DNA of 64,000 nucleotides from Trissonchulus latispiculum (Eukaryota > Nematoda > Enoplea > Enoplida > Ironidae): assembly GCA_030248195.1 (NCBI GenBank), contig JASAND010028782.1:124001-188000 (forward strand), read 5' to 3'. Positions 34,250-47,572 of the stretch are shown piece by piece; positions within the stretch are counted from its first letter, which is position 1, and the number at the start of each line of letters is the position of its first letter. Under the pieces are notes generated by a model. That model was not told where the DNA came from and did not search any database. It worked only from the letters and a program-made list of their open reading frames with translations. Both the position numbers and the translations under genes were made by a program.

Positions 34250-34870
34250 ACTAAGCTGGGGCGCACAAAGCCCTCTTATCTTTAGGAGCTCCTAAATTTG
34301 CAAGTTAAGAGCAAAGTTAAGATTTAGCTGTTTCATAAAAGGCTCAGTTTAGGAGAGCTCTTAAAGTTCGCTCCTAAAATCGGAGCACGTTTTAGCACTC
34401 CTAAGCCCCTCCTAAGTTCAAAACAGCACTGTCTGTTCTATGTTTTGCAATAAATGTGATGCAATACGCAGCTATGATTCAAAGAAACACATTTTAAATA
34501 AATGTGATGGCTTATATCGTGAGATTTCTCAAGTTTAAAAATGTTAAGTTTTCGTCGCTAAACTTGCATATTTAAATGAAGATTTTTTGCCATAATAACG
34601 GAATTAATTTTATTAGTATATGTCGCTTCAATTAATTTCAGTTAGTTATCAGCAATTACCTTATGTTGAAATTAGCAAAAATATGCGTTATGCATGAGTA
34701 AGAAAGATAAGAGCAAACATAAGAGGGCTCCGAAATTTGAATTCTTAGCTGAAAATTGCGTTAAGAGCGCTCTTAGCGTTAAAATTTAAGAGCATTCTCC
34801 AAGCAGTTTTGTGAAACAGTTTAAGAGGTCCTCCTTACTTTTCTTACTTCCCCACTGATTTAGTTCCAAA
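34250..34870. repeat. Decayed inverted-repeat element, CTCCTAA / TTAGGAG type
   Basis: The left side has GGGGCGCACAAAGCCCTCTT and TAGGAGCTCCTAA; the right side has CATAAGAGGGCTCCG, AAGAGCGCTCTTAGC and TTTTGTGAAACAG. The word content resembles the element 25989-26277, and CACAAAG near the end recalls the Harbinger-type element 41707-42351. Boundaries are approximate. Confidence 0.45.
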
Positions 34871-37800
34871 ATCAAATTTTAAATTGTGTGCGGGAGGATA
34901 GTGCTGCACACCAATTCTTGAGTCAATTGGCAAGATATTCGGCTGAAAGTTTGGAAATTTATTTGTCTCCATGATCCACTCATCGAAATCAATCTAAATT
35001 CTGTCTATTCTAAGAAATTTTACAAATAAAATAAAAAATTGACCTTAATTTTACTAAATCTGTTTCCGGTTAGTAATGACCAGTCTGCTTCCGAAGTTTT
35101 GCTGACTCTAGTACAGGTAAAAACAATTTTCTAGCGCCAACTCAACAACATTATAATTTGCGCAGAACTACTATGACGTGGTAGCAAATCGTTATAAAAA
35201 ATCAACAAACATTCAACGTAATTTTTCAATTTTTACACATATAAGACTCCAAGTACACTGCATCCCGTCTGCTTATTCAGAATTGACAAGTGTTAGGGTG
35301 AAAGACTCAATGTCATTAAATTTTTTCCAATGCAATATTTGATCTAAGGATGAAGAGTGGCATTTAAAAAATTATAAATTTTAAAAATTTATGCTGATGT
35401 TTTCTCAGTCCTCTTGACATAGACGCTCCCAATGTTGCATGGCAGTGAAGCACGTTGGCGTGCTTCGACACGCCTCTACGCACGTCGACATGCGTCTACG
35501 CGCGTCTATTCGCGACTGGTACTATGAATTCAGCAGCAGTACTGTTTACTATGATTTTGATAAAAATTTGTAAACACGATTAAGCGACGTTTCGGAATTT
35601 TCAAAACCTCCCCTAAAGCGCTTAACTGATATATTAGTTAGTTGATATATCTATCTGAGTGTTTGTTTTCGGGATTTGTCCCACATAGCTTGTTTACAAA
35701 TTTTGAGAGAAATCCCATCTCCCTTGTCCGTTCCCCATAGTATTTTCTCCGATTGTAAGCATATAGCAAGGAGTTGACCGTTCAAAAAGGTCAACCTTTG
35801 TTTGGAGCTAACCGGGCTAACGCCTCAGCGAGAAGGGAAAAGGGTAGACTCTCTCATGCTAATTACTGAAGGGAGAAAAGATCACTCCGCGATGCTTAGC
35901 AAAAATTGCACACTTTTTAGCAAATTTTAACAAGTTTTTGAAAATACTCCTCAAACGTGCTCAACAATCTTTCATTATAATCAATTTCTGACCGAAAATG
36001 TGAACAAATTAGCATTTTTTTGCAAATTTGGAAGTAAACATCCTTGATATTTTGAAATTTGTCAGGGGAGACCCCTCGCCGGAATCGAGGTAGACCCCCT
36101 GAATCCGACCCCGAGTTACTGTATGCGAATAACTTCACAGATGTCCTCACATTTTTATAAACTGGCGAATTCTAACTCACTCTGCAGAATGCTCTGGCAA
36201 GAATAATAGAAGAACTGACAAGTTGGCTCCTAAAGGGAGCGGTATCTTTGCGCAGGGCAGAAATCAGGCTCAGTTTTACCTAACCTGACACAGGTGTTTG
36301 CTTCTATGTAACTATAATCCTATGCAACCTGACACTATTTAAAAAGTAATTTGTCTCTGTGATTCTGATTCCATGCTAGTCATTCATAATCCGCAATCTA
36401 CTTAACTAGCATCAAGGTTCAGAGGCTAATTTGCATATTATTTCATGAACGAAATTCTGAAATTTTAATGCAACCAGAGGGGGACTTGTGAGATGAATAT
36501 TCATATTAATTAATTACACAGCAAACCCTTTATTATGAATTTAATAGAAGTGGACGCAAGCATTGAATTTATGTTTTAAGAATTGAAGCCTGATAGATTT
36601 TCGTCTAGTTGTGAGAAATGATTACCAGGACCCCGCTGCACAACAACTTGAAGAGCAAGTGAGACCAATGTTGAGTATAATTTTCACGTTTGAGATACTG
36701 TGTTAGATTTGTTCAAGAAACGAAAACAAACAAGTGACCCCTAAAAGGGGCAACATTTCGCCCCCGCCTTGGTGCGGCTTCGGGTATAAAGTTTCAGTTT
36801 ATCTCGCATAAAGTCGTTAAAATGTAGTAAGGAACAGCTAGGACATCTAGACTGAAAAAGAGAAACATTTCGACCTTCATGGCTCATATCAGATATAAGT
36901 CACCTTTTGATTCGTTCTGATCTACTATTTCTTTTCCTCGGAGCTTTCATTTTCACAGGGGTTCTTCGGGGTTCTGGGGGCTCTTAGTTTTTTGTAGTGT
37001 TTACTATTTTTAGTTTTGTTTAGTTTACTATTTTTAGGGGGTTCTTGGGATTCTTACTTTTTTACATTGACATGGGCCGAATTGGTAAATATTTGTGTTG
37101 CGCTATTAGCAAATAAGTGTTAATCGACCAAAACTTGTAAGCTTACCCCCACATTGACAATAGAAAGCACAGAGTAGTCTAAGCTTTAAAATAACAATAA
37201 AACATCAAATTTTCCTGAATCTCAGGAAACGAATTAATGTGAGTGAAAGCAACGGGGCAAGGAGACGTCAACACAACTGATCTTGAAGCAGCCACTTAGA
37301 AAATAATTCAGTAACATGCTCTCATCTAATTTGCATAATTTGCATTAAGTAAGCATTGCTTTGAAATTCGTGTCCAAGGGGGGGCAAGAAAGAAATTTTG
37401 TTCAGCACAAGAAAATATTTAATCGTCCGCAACCAGCTTAATATTAAGCTTTGAAAGAATTAAATTTTGTTCAAAATAAGCACGTTAATATTTCTACAGC
37501 CTACCTTTCTACAAAAACCTTCAATTTTAACAGGTTTTAGCTACGGCACCCTCTGATTTAAAAAGAGGGAGCAGCTGGATATACATGCTAAACATAAGCA
37601 CTGCGACTTGCCCAAGGCAACTTCCAGTTCAAAACAGGGTTCACCCAATTTCGCCTTCGGCGAAATAAAAATCTCGCCCCTAGTCGAGGCGAGATAAAAA
37701 ATGAGATTGCGGAACTTATACAATTTCAACCTGCTACGTTTTAACTGGTAACTCATGTTTCTATATCAGTAATTGGTATGCATCAGACACATAGACTAAA

Positions 37801-38925
37801 GTACCAAAGACAATCAAGAAACATTGTTCAATCTCTTTCCCACCCACCCACTATTTCTAATCGTTCCTCTGCTATTATACGTATCATAACTCATAAGTCG
37901 AGTAATTACGTAACTTTGTTATTGTTTCATTAGGGCATATAGATCGTTAAACTCAGGTTTAACGCAGTCGAAAATGCCAGAATAATGATGTCAGTATTGA
38001 GCCTAAATTTCGTCAAATTATTCAGTCCTTAAGTATTCGCAGATTATTAAAGTAGAACAATGCTTTCTTCTATTTTCAATTAGAAATATTCCGATTACTC
38101 GGCAGGAAAACCTGCCCAGAGGCTCATAGAAAAGCTGGGCACGTGCGCTAACGGCTAATCAGGTGCGAATAATGATTATTTAAGGTTTTCGGCAAAGAAT
38201 CATGATTATTTTAATTTGCTGTTTCATGGGTAGTCTGACAGCGAGTAGTCAAATTATAGCATTGTTTCGGAGGTTTGTTATCACAATTAGGATTGAAATT
38301 TTCAAGCATTTAATATTTATTTTAATTAGAGTCATTTATGTTCAGCACTCTGCAACAGTTTATATTAAGAAGTCTACTACGGTAGAAGTGCACTGCACGT
38401 CTGCGATAGTAAGACAGACTCATCTTTTTATGTCGCCGAAAGAGAAACACTTGTAATGGGTTAACCCACTTTCGAACCGTAAATTTTGTTTCACCAGCTG
38501 CAATCATTATTGTTAACTTGTAAACGTAGCTGCTTGGTTTTTCTAGGCTGGGGGACAATGGTCAAAGCCAGCTAATAAGTGAAAGGTTAAGAAAAAAGGC
38601 CGTGTCGATAATGATTACTTATTCTGGATAAAATTTAAATAATTTTCTAGTTTTCGTTGTGTATTACGGCACCTAACGACATTTCTGGTTTGTGTGACGG
38701 CACCTAAGGTAACGATACATAGTGGTGGTTTGTGTAGCGGGAAAATACTCAAATAACAGTGTTTGAAAATTTGATCAAGCTCATTCCTACTATTATTTTC
38801 AAGCTATGAGTCTTTCTAATTCTCTGCTTTGTAGGGCAGAATCCCTCTTTAAAACGGAACGATATTTCTGATAAAAATTTGACGCAAAATCTAAAGAACT
38901 AGCTTCTGATGTCCTCGTGACATGT
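34870..38925. other. Noncoding interval downstream of GPCR 1
   Basis: About 4 kb of AT-rich sequence with no exon that could be chained and no family motif. Near 35450-35510 GCGTGCTTCGACACGCCTCT and similar words resemble the inner GACGCGCGTC motif of the TTAA miniature family (39717-39887), suggesting a decayed copy. Otherwise nothing was seen. Confidence 0.5.
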
Positions 38926-38929
38926 ATTT

Positions 38930-40230
38930 TTGTCATCTAATTAAATAGTTAGTGGTGGCGTGCTAACTGAGTTAAAGAAAATAACTTGGCGGGCACTACA
39001 GGTGAGTGCAAATCACCTTTCGTGACCATCCGTGTCAGTTACAATTAAACTCAGGAAAAATGCAGAGATTACAGATTGACTCGATTACAGATTACAGTGA
39101 TAGCACCTTTGCAGCAACTAACACGGTTATGCCAAGATAAGAATTGAGAATCTTCTTCTTCCTGTTGTACTGTTGATTTGAGCATATTTCTAAAATACTG
39201 TTTATTAAGATCTGCTGCTTATAGATTATAGTCTAACAGATTTAATGAATGAATTGCTTGTGGGGAGGGGCAGCCTTTTACTGACTATCTAGCCATTCGA
39301 TCTTTTCAGATGTGGTAAGTTTCACATATTTGATAATTAGTTAGCTCCTCGAAACAAAATAACCGCATTTGGACCTGGTGCTTTACAGGAAGGAAAAATT
39401 CAGTGGTATATCAACTTAAGAATGGATTCAGTTATTCAAATTTGCAATAAACTCAGACTAAGTTGACAAAGTACATCCAATGAATGGTATTTTTTATGGC
39501 AAATCAGCAGTTTAGTGTACTACCATTTAACCGCATTTGCCAAAACATATGATTTGTTCACCGCTGAGAGAATACGTAGTGATGTTAGAAAGGATACCAG
39601 AAAAGATATACTACTGCTGTTCTCATCCATGAAATAGCATTTGCTCCATTAATTTTTTCCTCCATTAATAATTAATTTTCTCCTCCACCGCAATGGAGAA
39701 ACGAAAGCAGAAAATCTTAAGGTGCATTCATAGTTCCTGTCGCAAGCAGACGCGCGTACGTAAGCGTCTGCAAGCGTTTGTGAGCATGAATTTGTTACAA
39801 CTGATTTTAAATGGTTAAAATGGCATGTTACAGTCTGAGGCGTCGACGCGCGTCTCAATGCGTTTGCGACTATGAATCCACCTTTAATATTAACTAAGGC
39901 AATTAAAGTACTTTTCATGACACTCGAATCTCATTTTGCATTTCACCATCTTTAGTAATTTTCACCATGCTGAGTCGTCAGCAATTATAGGCAACCTGGA
40001 ACATTAGAAAACATTTTCACATATCATTATACGAGCGACGAAAATTAGGCAATATATTTGCCTGAATCCGCTGCCCACAGGCACTTTCATCCCCGTATAC
40101 ACGAACGTAAATTATGAGAGATACTACAATCTATAATCAGTTACGTCCTAAACTTGTTCAAATGGTACTGCTAGGATGTTGCTGTTAATATACACGGTAA
40201 ACATAATTAGTATAATTGAACTCGTGCTTT
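38930..40230. repeat. Diverged segmental duplication, copy A
   Basis: Blocks CAGTTACAATTAAACTCAGG (39040s), GCCCACAGGCACTTTCATCC (40070s) and AGTTACGTCCTAAAC (40140) recur in the same order at 45890-46990. Many substitutions and indels separate the copies. This copy is interrupted by the TTAA miniature element 39717-39887, which copy B lacks. Confidence 0.6.
39717..39887. mobile_element. TTAA-flanked miniature element, 171 bp
   Basis: TTAAGGTGCATTCATAG at the left and CTATGAATCCACCTTTAA at the right are mirrored, with TTAA on both sides. Inner GCAGACGCGCGT and GACGCGCGTCTC are also mirrored. Same family as the interrupted copy at 1838-2290. Confidence 0.82.
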
Positions 40231-40351
40231 ACTTTAGGAAGAAAATTGTAAATGTCTGATCTCTCTGCAGAAAGAAGAGAAATCTTCACTTTCGGCATAA
40301 GTATTCCTATCTATATTACGGTTAAATGCATACGTATAGGCATTTTTGTAA

Positions 40352-40692
40352 GTTCCCAGCAAAAAGATAATTTTCTCATGTACCCGGGTAGATGTCGAAG
40401 TGTCGTTCTAAATTTCATAAATATTGTCATCTGCTCAGGTAAATGCCTAGATTATGTGTATGGCCGAAATTAACGCCGGGCAAATGCGTAAACTCGTCTG
40501 TATTAACTGATTTGTATTTTTTATTTATTTGTTTATAGTTATTCATGAAATTCCGTACATTCTTAAAAGACTTGTGTGTTAAAATATAAGTTGGGATTGG
40601 CCGAAAATTTCCATGGTTGGCTTGGCTTGGCTTGGCCGGAGTTTGAAGTTGGCCGGCCAATTGGCCGTTGGCCGTTGGCTGTTTCTTGGCCG
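40352..40692 (+). repeat. 341-bp direct repeat, copy 1
   Basis: Identical by eye to 41301-41641 (offset 949). It starts GTTCCCAGCAAAAAGATAAT and ends GGCTGTTTCTTGGCCG. Confidence 0.9.
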
Positions 40693-41300
40693 TAAGCTAT
40701 TGGCCGTTCTTTAGCTATTTGTCAACGTTGGCGAGCTGGAATTTACTATTTTTATTCGTCTACCATGCTTAATTAGGCGTCAACTTAATTAAACTTTATT
40801 TCAATAGTACAATTTACAATTTCCAATATTCGTAAAATAGTTTTTCCAAACATTTAGCTCCAACCCGCGATAACTCTGTTTTAATTTAGCTGGAGGACCG
40901 CAATAAAGTGATGAGACGTTCACCGCCAGACAAATTTAAAATCTGCGTTGTTAGCACACTTAAAAGTTGCATGCAATTAGCAAATTTAATTGTAAAATAA
41001 CTCTAATAACGATAAAAATTGTCAACATCTAAGTGAAAATCTGTAGTACTGTATCTAATGTAACGTTTATACAGCAACATGTTTACGATATTATGCAGCA
41101 AAATTAAATTTTTCAACACAGTTAACTCACAAGATCAGTAAATTTGAGCTTGGCCAGCACTCGGCCATTGGCCAGCCAACGGCCAATGGCCGGCCAAGCC
41201 AACTGGCCGAGATTTTCTCGGCCAACGGCCAATGGCTTGGCCGGCCAATGGCCGGCCATTGGCCAGCCATTGGTCGCACCGGCCAATGCACAACACTATA
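40587..41300. mobile_element. hAT-like element with TTGGCC arrays
   Basis: The left boundary TAAGTTGGGATTGGCCG and the reverse-complemented right boundary TAGTGTTGTGCATTGGCCG are similar and are followed by arrays of TTGGCCG / CGGCCAA words on both sides. The centre (40740-41140) is ordinary AT-rich sequence. A matching 8-bp target duplication is not present, probably because the 949-bp duplication rearranged one edge. Confidence 0.55.
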
Positions 41301-41641
41301 GTTCCCAGCAAAAAGATAATTTTCTCATGTACCCGGGTAGATGTCGAAGTGTCGTTCTAAATTTCATAAATATTGTCATCTGCTCAGGTAAATGCCTAGA
41401 TTATGTGTATGGCCGAAATTAACGCCGGGCAAATGCGTAAACTCGTCTGTATTAACTGATTTGTATTTTTTATTTATTTGTTTATAGTTATTCATGAAAT
41501 TCCGTACATTCTTAAAAGACTTGTGTGTTAAAATATAAGTTGGGATTGGCCGAAAATTTCCATGGTTGGCTTGGCTTGGCTTGGCCGGAGTTTGAAGTTG
41601 GCCGGCCAATTGGCCGTTGGCCGTTGGCTGTTTCTTGGCCG
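41301..41641 (+). repeat. 341-bp direct repeat, copy 2
   Basis: Matches 40352-40692. It begins exactly at the right end of the TTGGCC element and is followed by a further 24-base repeat (GACTTGTGTGTTAAAATATA, present at 41519 and 41641). Confidence 0.9.
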
Positions 41642-41706
41642 ACTTGTGTGTTAAAATATAAGTTTTCGGCCATAATTGTGTTGCGAGTTCCAAATACAAA
41701 GTTTAA

Positions 41707-42351
41707 GGGCCGTATTCACAAAGCCGTGGTACCCTACCAAATCAATGGTAGCTTTTGAGGGTTACTAGTGGTTAAACCAAAAGGTTAACCACTACTTCCG
41801 AATTCACAAAATGTTTTTAACCAGTGGTATGCTACCACTGGTAAGGGAAATTACGAACCAGGGCTGGAGGTGGTTTGCATTGAAAATTTATCTTAAAATC
41901 GGGAATATGGTTCACTCTAGCTACTTTTACAGTAACCGTAATAGCACAACAGTTTATGTTTGCAACTGAGATACCAACGACGAACTAATTTTCAAAATTT
42001 TAAGAAATACTAGTTCAATTTTTTTATTACCATTTCAAATATTTTGTAGTTCAAGTTGTCTTTCAGAAAGGTGTTTTTATCTTACTGGAGTAATAGACAG
42101 TTTTTCCTAATTAGTTTTATATTTCCAACATTTTATTTAATTTGCTCATAAAACCACTGGTAAGGCTTGCTTACCAGTGGTTAAGTCTTACTTGAAAAGC
42201 GGTACATATCAAAGAAAATATTTAGCGCTCTGTAAGCTACCACTGGTAAGATAGCCAATTGGTTGTGAATTCGCGTTTCTAACCAAATGGTTTTCTTACC
42301 ACCTGTAACCCTACCAGTGGTAGCCTAACCAAAGCTTTGTGAATACGGCCC
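41707..42351. mobile_element. PIF/Harbinger-type element, 645 bp, non-autonomous
   Basis: GGGCCGTATTCACAAAG at the left is perfectly mirrored by CTTTGTGAATACGGCCC at the right, with TAA on both sides (41704-41706, 42352-42354). Subterminal ACCACTGGTA / TACCAGTGGT words repeat in both orientations. GGGCC-starting ends with a TAA target are typical of animal Harbinger elements. No transposase ORF. Confidence 0.85.
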
Positions 42352-42359
42352 TAAGTTTC

Positions 42360-43400
42360 CAAAGTTCAAATGGGAAAAAGCCATTCAACGAATTTATTCT
42401 TGTAGCGGGGTTTTCCCACAGATGAAGCAAATTTACTGGAATAGTCAAAAGATTTTTGAACAATCGTCTGAAACTTTGCGCGTTACAAGCCAATGAGTGT
42501 ACCAAGATGTTAGGCTAGGAATGTTAGGAAGTAGACTAAGCCTTGCTCCAGGGTTTAAAAATGCTAAATTTGCTTTCTCGAATAATTATTTTTTAGTACA
42601 ACAGTTAACATTTGTGGTATATAAAGAGTTTGAGAATTGGTCAAATCGTTAATCTGCCAGAGCTGAAATAATGTTTTTGAAAAAAATTTATTTTGAGCAA
42701 ACAAAGTTTCACTTTAGCGTTCTGCCAGAGTCGATGTGTGTCAGATTAATATGCCCACTGCGGAATTTTTACCTTGATATGCTAGCTAATCGTATGCCAA
42801 AAGGCAGATCTCTCTGAACAAGTTTAGCAAAACCGTTCGTAGCCCCCGCCCCCTTAAATTTGATAACTCTTGCTCCCTTGCTCAGCAGGTTTTCATAGTC
42901 TTGAAAAAACACAATTAGTGAAAATGCATGTTAGCGATAACGTTATGTTAATTTCGGTGATTTTCAATCACCAGACAAACCACTATGCTTTATTGCAGTG
43001 TAGATGGCAGCGACAGTTGTTATGACTTCCTTCTTTTCCTTGCTGACTATTTTAATCCTCTAAAAGTTGCCAAATTTCTCTTCCAAAGTGTTTTACTAGG
43101 TGTCTTGGTAGTTTACTGTTTTCGATGAAAAAATGAATGAATGGATAAAATTTTCGAAAACTTGAATTTAGAAGATTTCATGCTTCCATAAAGATACTGT
43201 TGCATTTAGTCTATATATATGGCCTCAAGATATCGAAGCATCCTAAATCATTACTATGGTTATGGTTGTTTGTCGGTATTATAGTTGAGATCATGAGTCA
43301 CATTAGATTTCAGTTGGGAGCAGGGTTCACCCTTCACACGTCTTACTTGTCCTGTATTTGGTAGACAATCCATGCGATGGCAAGCGGAAATGTATGAGTA
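42360..43400. other. Noncoding interval before the microsatellite
   Basis: AT-rich, no chained exons. A minus-strand open stretch at 42311-42505 contains NLLTIPVNLLHLWENPATR but has no recognised family, and it overlaps the Harbinger edge. Confidence 0.45.
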
Positions 43401-43405
43401 CTCCC

Positions 43406-43723
<318 letters not shown>

Positions 43724-43764
43724 CTATACACACATACACATACCCCTTATTTGTACATACATAG

Positions 43765-45175
43765 GACGGCCCATGCCATCGTTCGTGACAACGCTCAAAC
43801 TGCACATACACTGCACACTTATACTTATATGGGACCCCGCATGACATCGTTCGTGACATCGCTCACAATGCACACACATATACACACTTATACATACATG
43901 GGTCCCCCGCATGACATCGTTCGTGACATCGCTCACACTGCACACACATATACACACTTATACATACATGGGACCACCCATGACATCGTTCGTGACATCG
44001 CTCACACTGCACACACATATACACACTTATACATACATGGGTCCCCCGCATGACATCGTTCGTGACATCGCTCACACTGCACACACATATACACACTTAT
44101 ACATACATGGGACCACCCATGACATCGTTCGTGACATCGCTCACACTGCACACACATATACACACTTATACATACATGGGTCCCCGCATGACATCGTTCG
44201 TGACATCGCTCACACTGCACACACATATACACACTTATACATAAATGGGTCCCCCCATGATATCGTTCGTGACATCACTCACACTGCACACACATACACA
44301 CTTATACATACATGGGACCACCCATGACATCGTTCGTGACATCGTTCACACTGCACACACATATGTATGTGTGTGTATCTATACACACATACTCATACCC
44401 CTTATATGTACATACATAGGACGGCCCATGACATCGTTCGTGACAACGCTCAAACTGCACACACACACACACATGCACACTTATACTTATATGGGACCCC
44501 GCATGACATCGTTCGTGATATCGCTCACACTGCACACACATATACACACTTATACATACATGGGAGCTCCCATGACATCGTTCGTGACATCGCCCACATT
44601 GCACACACATATACACACTTATACATACATGGGTCCCCGCATGACATCGTTCGTGACATCGCTCACACTGCACACACATATACACACACTTATACATACA
44701 TGGGTGCCCGCATGACATCGTTCGTGACATCGCCCACATTGCACACACATATACACACTTATACATACATGGGTCCCCGCATGACATCGTTCGTGACATC
44801 GCTCACACTGCACACACATATACACACACTTATACATACATGGGTGCCCGCATGACATCGTTCGTGACATCGCTCACAATGCACACACATATACACACTT
44901 ATACATACATGGGTCCCCGCATGACATCGTTCGTGACATCGCTCACACTGCACACACATATACACACTTATACATACATGGGACCACCCATGACATCGTT
45001 CGTGACATCGCTCACACTGCACACACATATACACACTTATACATAAATGGGTCCCCCCATGACATCGTTCGTGACATCGCTCACACTGCACACGCATATA
45101 CACACTTATACATACATGGGACCCACATGACATCGTTCGTGACATTGCTCACACTGCACACGCATATATACATGG
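43765..45175. repeat. 69-bp minisatellite, about 20 units
   Basis: The core CATCGTTCGTGACATCGCTC recurs about every 69-70 bases, at roughly 43779, 43847, 43917 and onward to 45135. Each unit also has CACACTGCACACACATATAC and CTTATACATACATGGG. Units alternate between GGTCCCC and GGACCACC variants. A block including the left flank (ATCTATACACACATAC and CATACATAGGACGGCCCATG) reappears near 44376-44430, so the array has a higher-order duplication. Because 69 is a multiple of three, frames stay open on both strands. Confidence 0.95.
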
Positions 45176-45179
45176 CAGT

Positions 45180-45885
45180 TGCACTTTCGAATGTGAAAAC
45201 CTGGGGGGGGGAGTGAACGCATGCCACCATACTCTTCTCGCACACATAACATTAGCCTGCGCACGCACACAACACATAAGTATGACACACCTGCCCCACC
45301 TTTGCACATACCCTCTCACTTCAACTGACATCACCCGCCCCCCTGCCATTGCATGGAAGGGTGACCCTTTATTTTGTCCCCTTATTCCTTTGGAGTGTTA
45401 TCGTTTTTTCCGTCTGTCCTCCATTTCTATACCAAGTTACCTGATTGCAAATTTAGACATAGTTTTAAACTTTGATCCTTGTTACTAAAAGTGCCGTTGT
45501 CTATCTGGATTTCTGATTTAGCCTTTTTGCGGTGAATTTATTGGTAGTTAATCATTATTTGGTGTAAATTTTGCCATCTCCCACGCTCTTTCGGCTCCAG
45601 TCAAGGTCAGCTTCTAATAAATTTCACCGCATCGTTCGTAAGGAATTTCCGGAAATCTACGAGCCGACTGGGCAGATCTCTCCTTAGCATTATCTTTCTT
45701 TTCACCAGCCCTAGTATTGAGTGTATGTCAGAGGTGTTTGATACCCTTCAACATGCATTACGTAACTACAAATTCTATTTTGTAGACTTATTTCTCTGTT
45801 TCTTAAACATAAGTCGCACCCAGTTCACGTCCATCAAATTTAGTCATCAGATTGAAATTTGAGGCGGAAGCTAAGGATTATTTTC
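45180..45885. other. Noncoding interval after the minisatellite
   Basis: Begins with a C-rich, CACAC-rich transition zone to about 45360, then ordinary AT-rich sequence. No gene or repeat boundary was seen. Confidence 0.5.
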
Positions 45886-45889
45886 TGAA

Positions 45890-46990
45890 CACGAACATGA
45901 CAAGGATTTGCGATATCTAATTAAATAGGTTAACTTAACAGATCCTAGTCATAATGGTAATCAACTGGGATTTTCCTGTTATTAGCTGACCATTTGCGTG
46001 ATCACCTGCTTTTTAACTAAAACATTAAAACAAATATTTGTCAGTTATAATTAAACTCAAGAAAAGGCACACACTTCAAAATTTAGATTGAGTGATCGAC
46101 CAGTGATACCTAAGTGAGGCTTTATTTTCTATTATGCAATAAATTTAGATTACACTATGTATATATATATATATATATATATTCCTATAGTTCCAGAGAT
46201 AATTCATGAAACTAAGGGTACAACCTAGCTTCAGCTCGCTTGCATAATCGCTTGATCTTAACATGTACACGATATTTGTGGAATAGATCAACTAGGATTT
46301 TTCTCGGGCACAGTTATTCCGTGATGATAATATAGCTACAACAAACCCATTGCTATATCCGCTGTATTCGGAAAACAAATAAAGAGAAACTCCTAAAATA
46401 GAAAATATGGCATTTTGCACTGTGCATTTAACATAATTGTGCTTTACTTTCATTTAGGACTTTAGTATTGCTATATAGAAAGGTGCCAATATAATCAAAA
46501 GAAAAGTAAATAACGAATATTTACGATGTTCATTCAAAAATTTTCATTAGTGCACAACTGTCAAGAAGAAATGAAAAAATTACAGTAACAAAGGCAATTA
46601 AAGCATATTTTACATCTCACAAATCTCAATCTTTCGCATTATAGTGACTCTAATCCCATAGAATTTGTTCCATTTGCACAGTGATTACTCTATACATACG
46701 TTCAAACTGTTCATTTTTAACTCTAGAATTTCAGGAAAACTGACGTTCTATTTCGAGACAATAGCAGCAAAGCTAATAAGATAAAAGCTTTAATTTGAAA
46801 CAGTTGCCCACAGGCATCTTGATAACCGTACACGTGCACGTACAGATAATCAGGGCAGAACCTTTAGGAAAATTATTATTATTAGTTATGTCCTGAACAC
46901 ATTAAAGCTCAACTGGCTCGAATGTTACTGTTAGTCTTGAGATAATTAGTAGAATTAAGCAAAAATTCGTATTTACTATAAAAAGGAGTA
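45890..46990. repeat. Diverged segmental duplication, copy B
   Basis: Carries CAGTTATAATTAAACTCAAG (46040s), GCCCACAGGCATCTTGATAA (46806) and AGTTATGTCCTGAAC (46886) in the same order as copy A at 38930-40230. Contains a short (TA)n at 46159-46181. Confidence 0.6.
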
Positions 46991-47010
46991 GTACTGTTCT
47001 GTATCCTTTC

Positions 47011-47468
47011 TAGGGTTGTACCCGGGCCGTGTAGCAGGCTTCGGGCCCAGTGCCGGGCCCGGGCCGGGCCACCCGGTTTAGGCCCGGGCCCGGAAATTTT
47101 TGTGTTGGGCCCGGCTCTGGCTGAAAGCCCGGCCCGCTACCGGGCCCGGGTTTAGAGAGGCCGGGCTCACCGGGCTTCCGGGCCCACCGGGCCTGCCGAG
47201 CTCAGCGAGCCTACCGGATTCATCGTGCCTGCCTAACTCAGTTTGCGAGTCTAGGACTTTGAGCCGGGCCTATTAGCGACTAGCTGGCCCGGGCTTCGGA
47301 GTCCGGGCCTATCACCGGGCCCGAGGATTTAAAGCCGGGCCAAGGAGCAGGCCCGGACTTTGGACCGGGACTGGTAGCGGGCTCCGTGTTTTGATTGGGC
47401 TCCGGGTCTAGTAGCGGGCCCTGGGCTCCGGGCCCGACCCGGTCAATTTGTTATCGGAACAACCCTTA
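47011..47468. mobile_element. hAT-like element with CCGGGCC arrays
   Basis: TAGGGTTGTACC at the left and GGAACAACCCTTA at the right are near mirrors. The 430 bases between are almost entirely CCGGGCC-type words in both orientations. The candidate 8-bp flanks agree only partly, so the target duplication is unproven. Confidence 0.6.
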
Positions 47469-47572
47469 TTCCTTCCCAAACGCCGAGCCTTTTGTATTAA
47501 TAGAAGTCTTTTGCTTCTACGACAAAACAAGCACTGCAAATCGGCTTTAAATCCGAACCACATTAGGTATAA

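Noticed and set aside
38202..38456. 84-codon plus-strand frame resembling a membrane protein
   Set aside because: Hydrophobicity reflects AT-rich codons; no motif, no splice context, and an overlapping minus-strand frame is equally long.
43765..45175. Regular repeats suggesting a CRISPR array
   Set aside because: Units of 69 bp are contiguous without unique spacers, and the window is clearly animal nuclear DNA.
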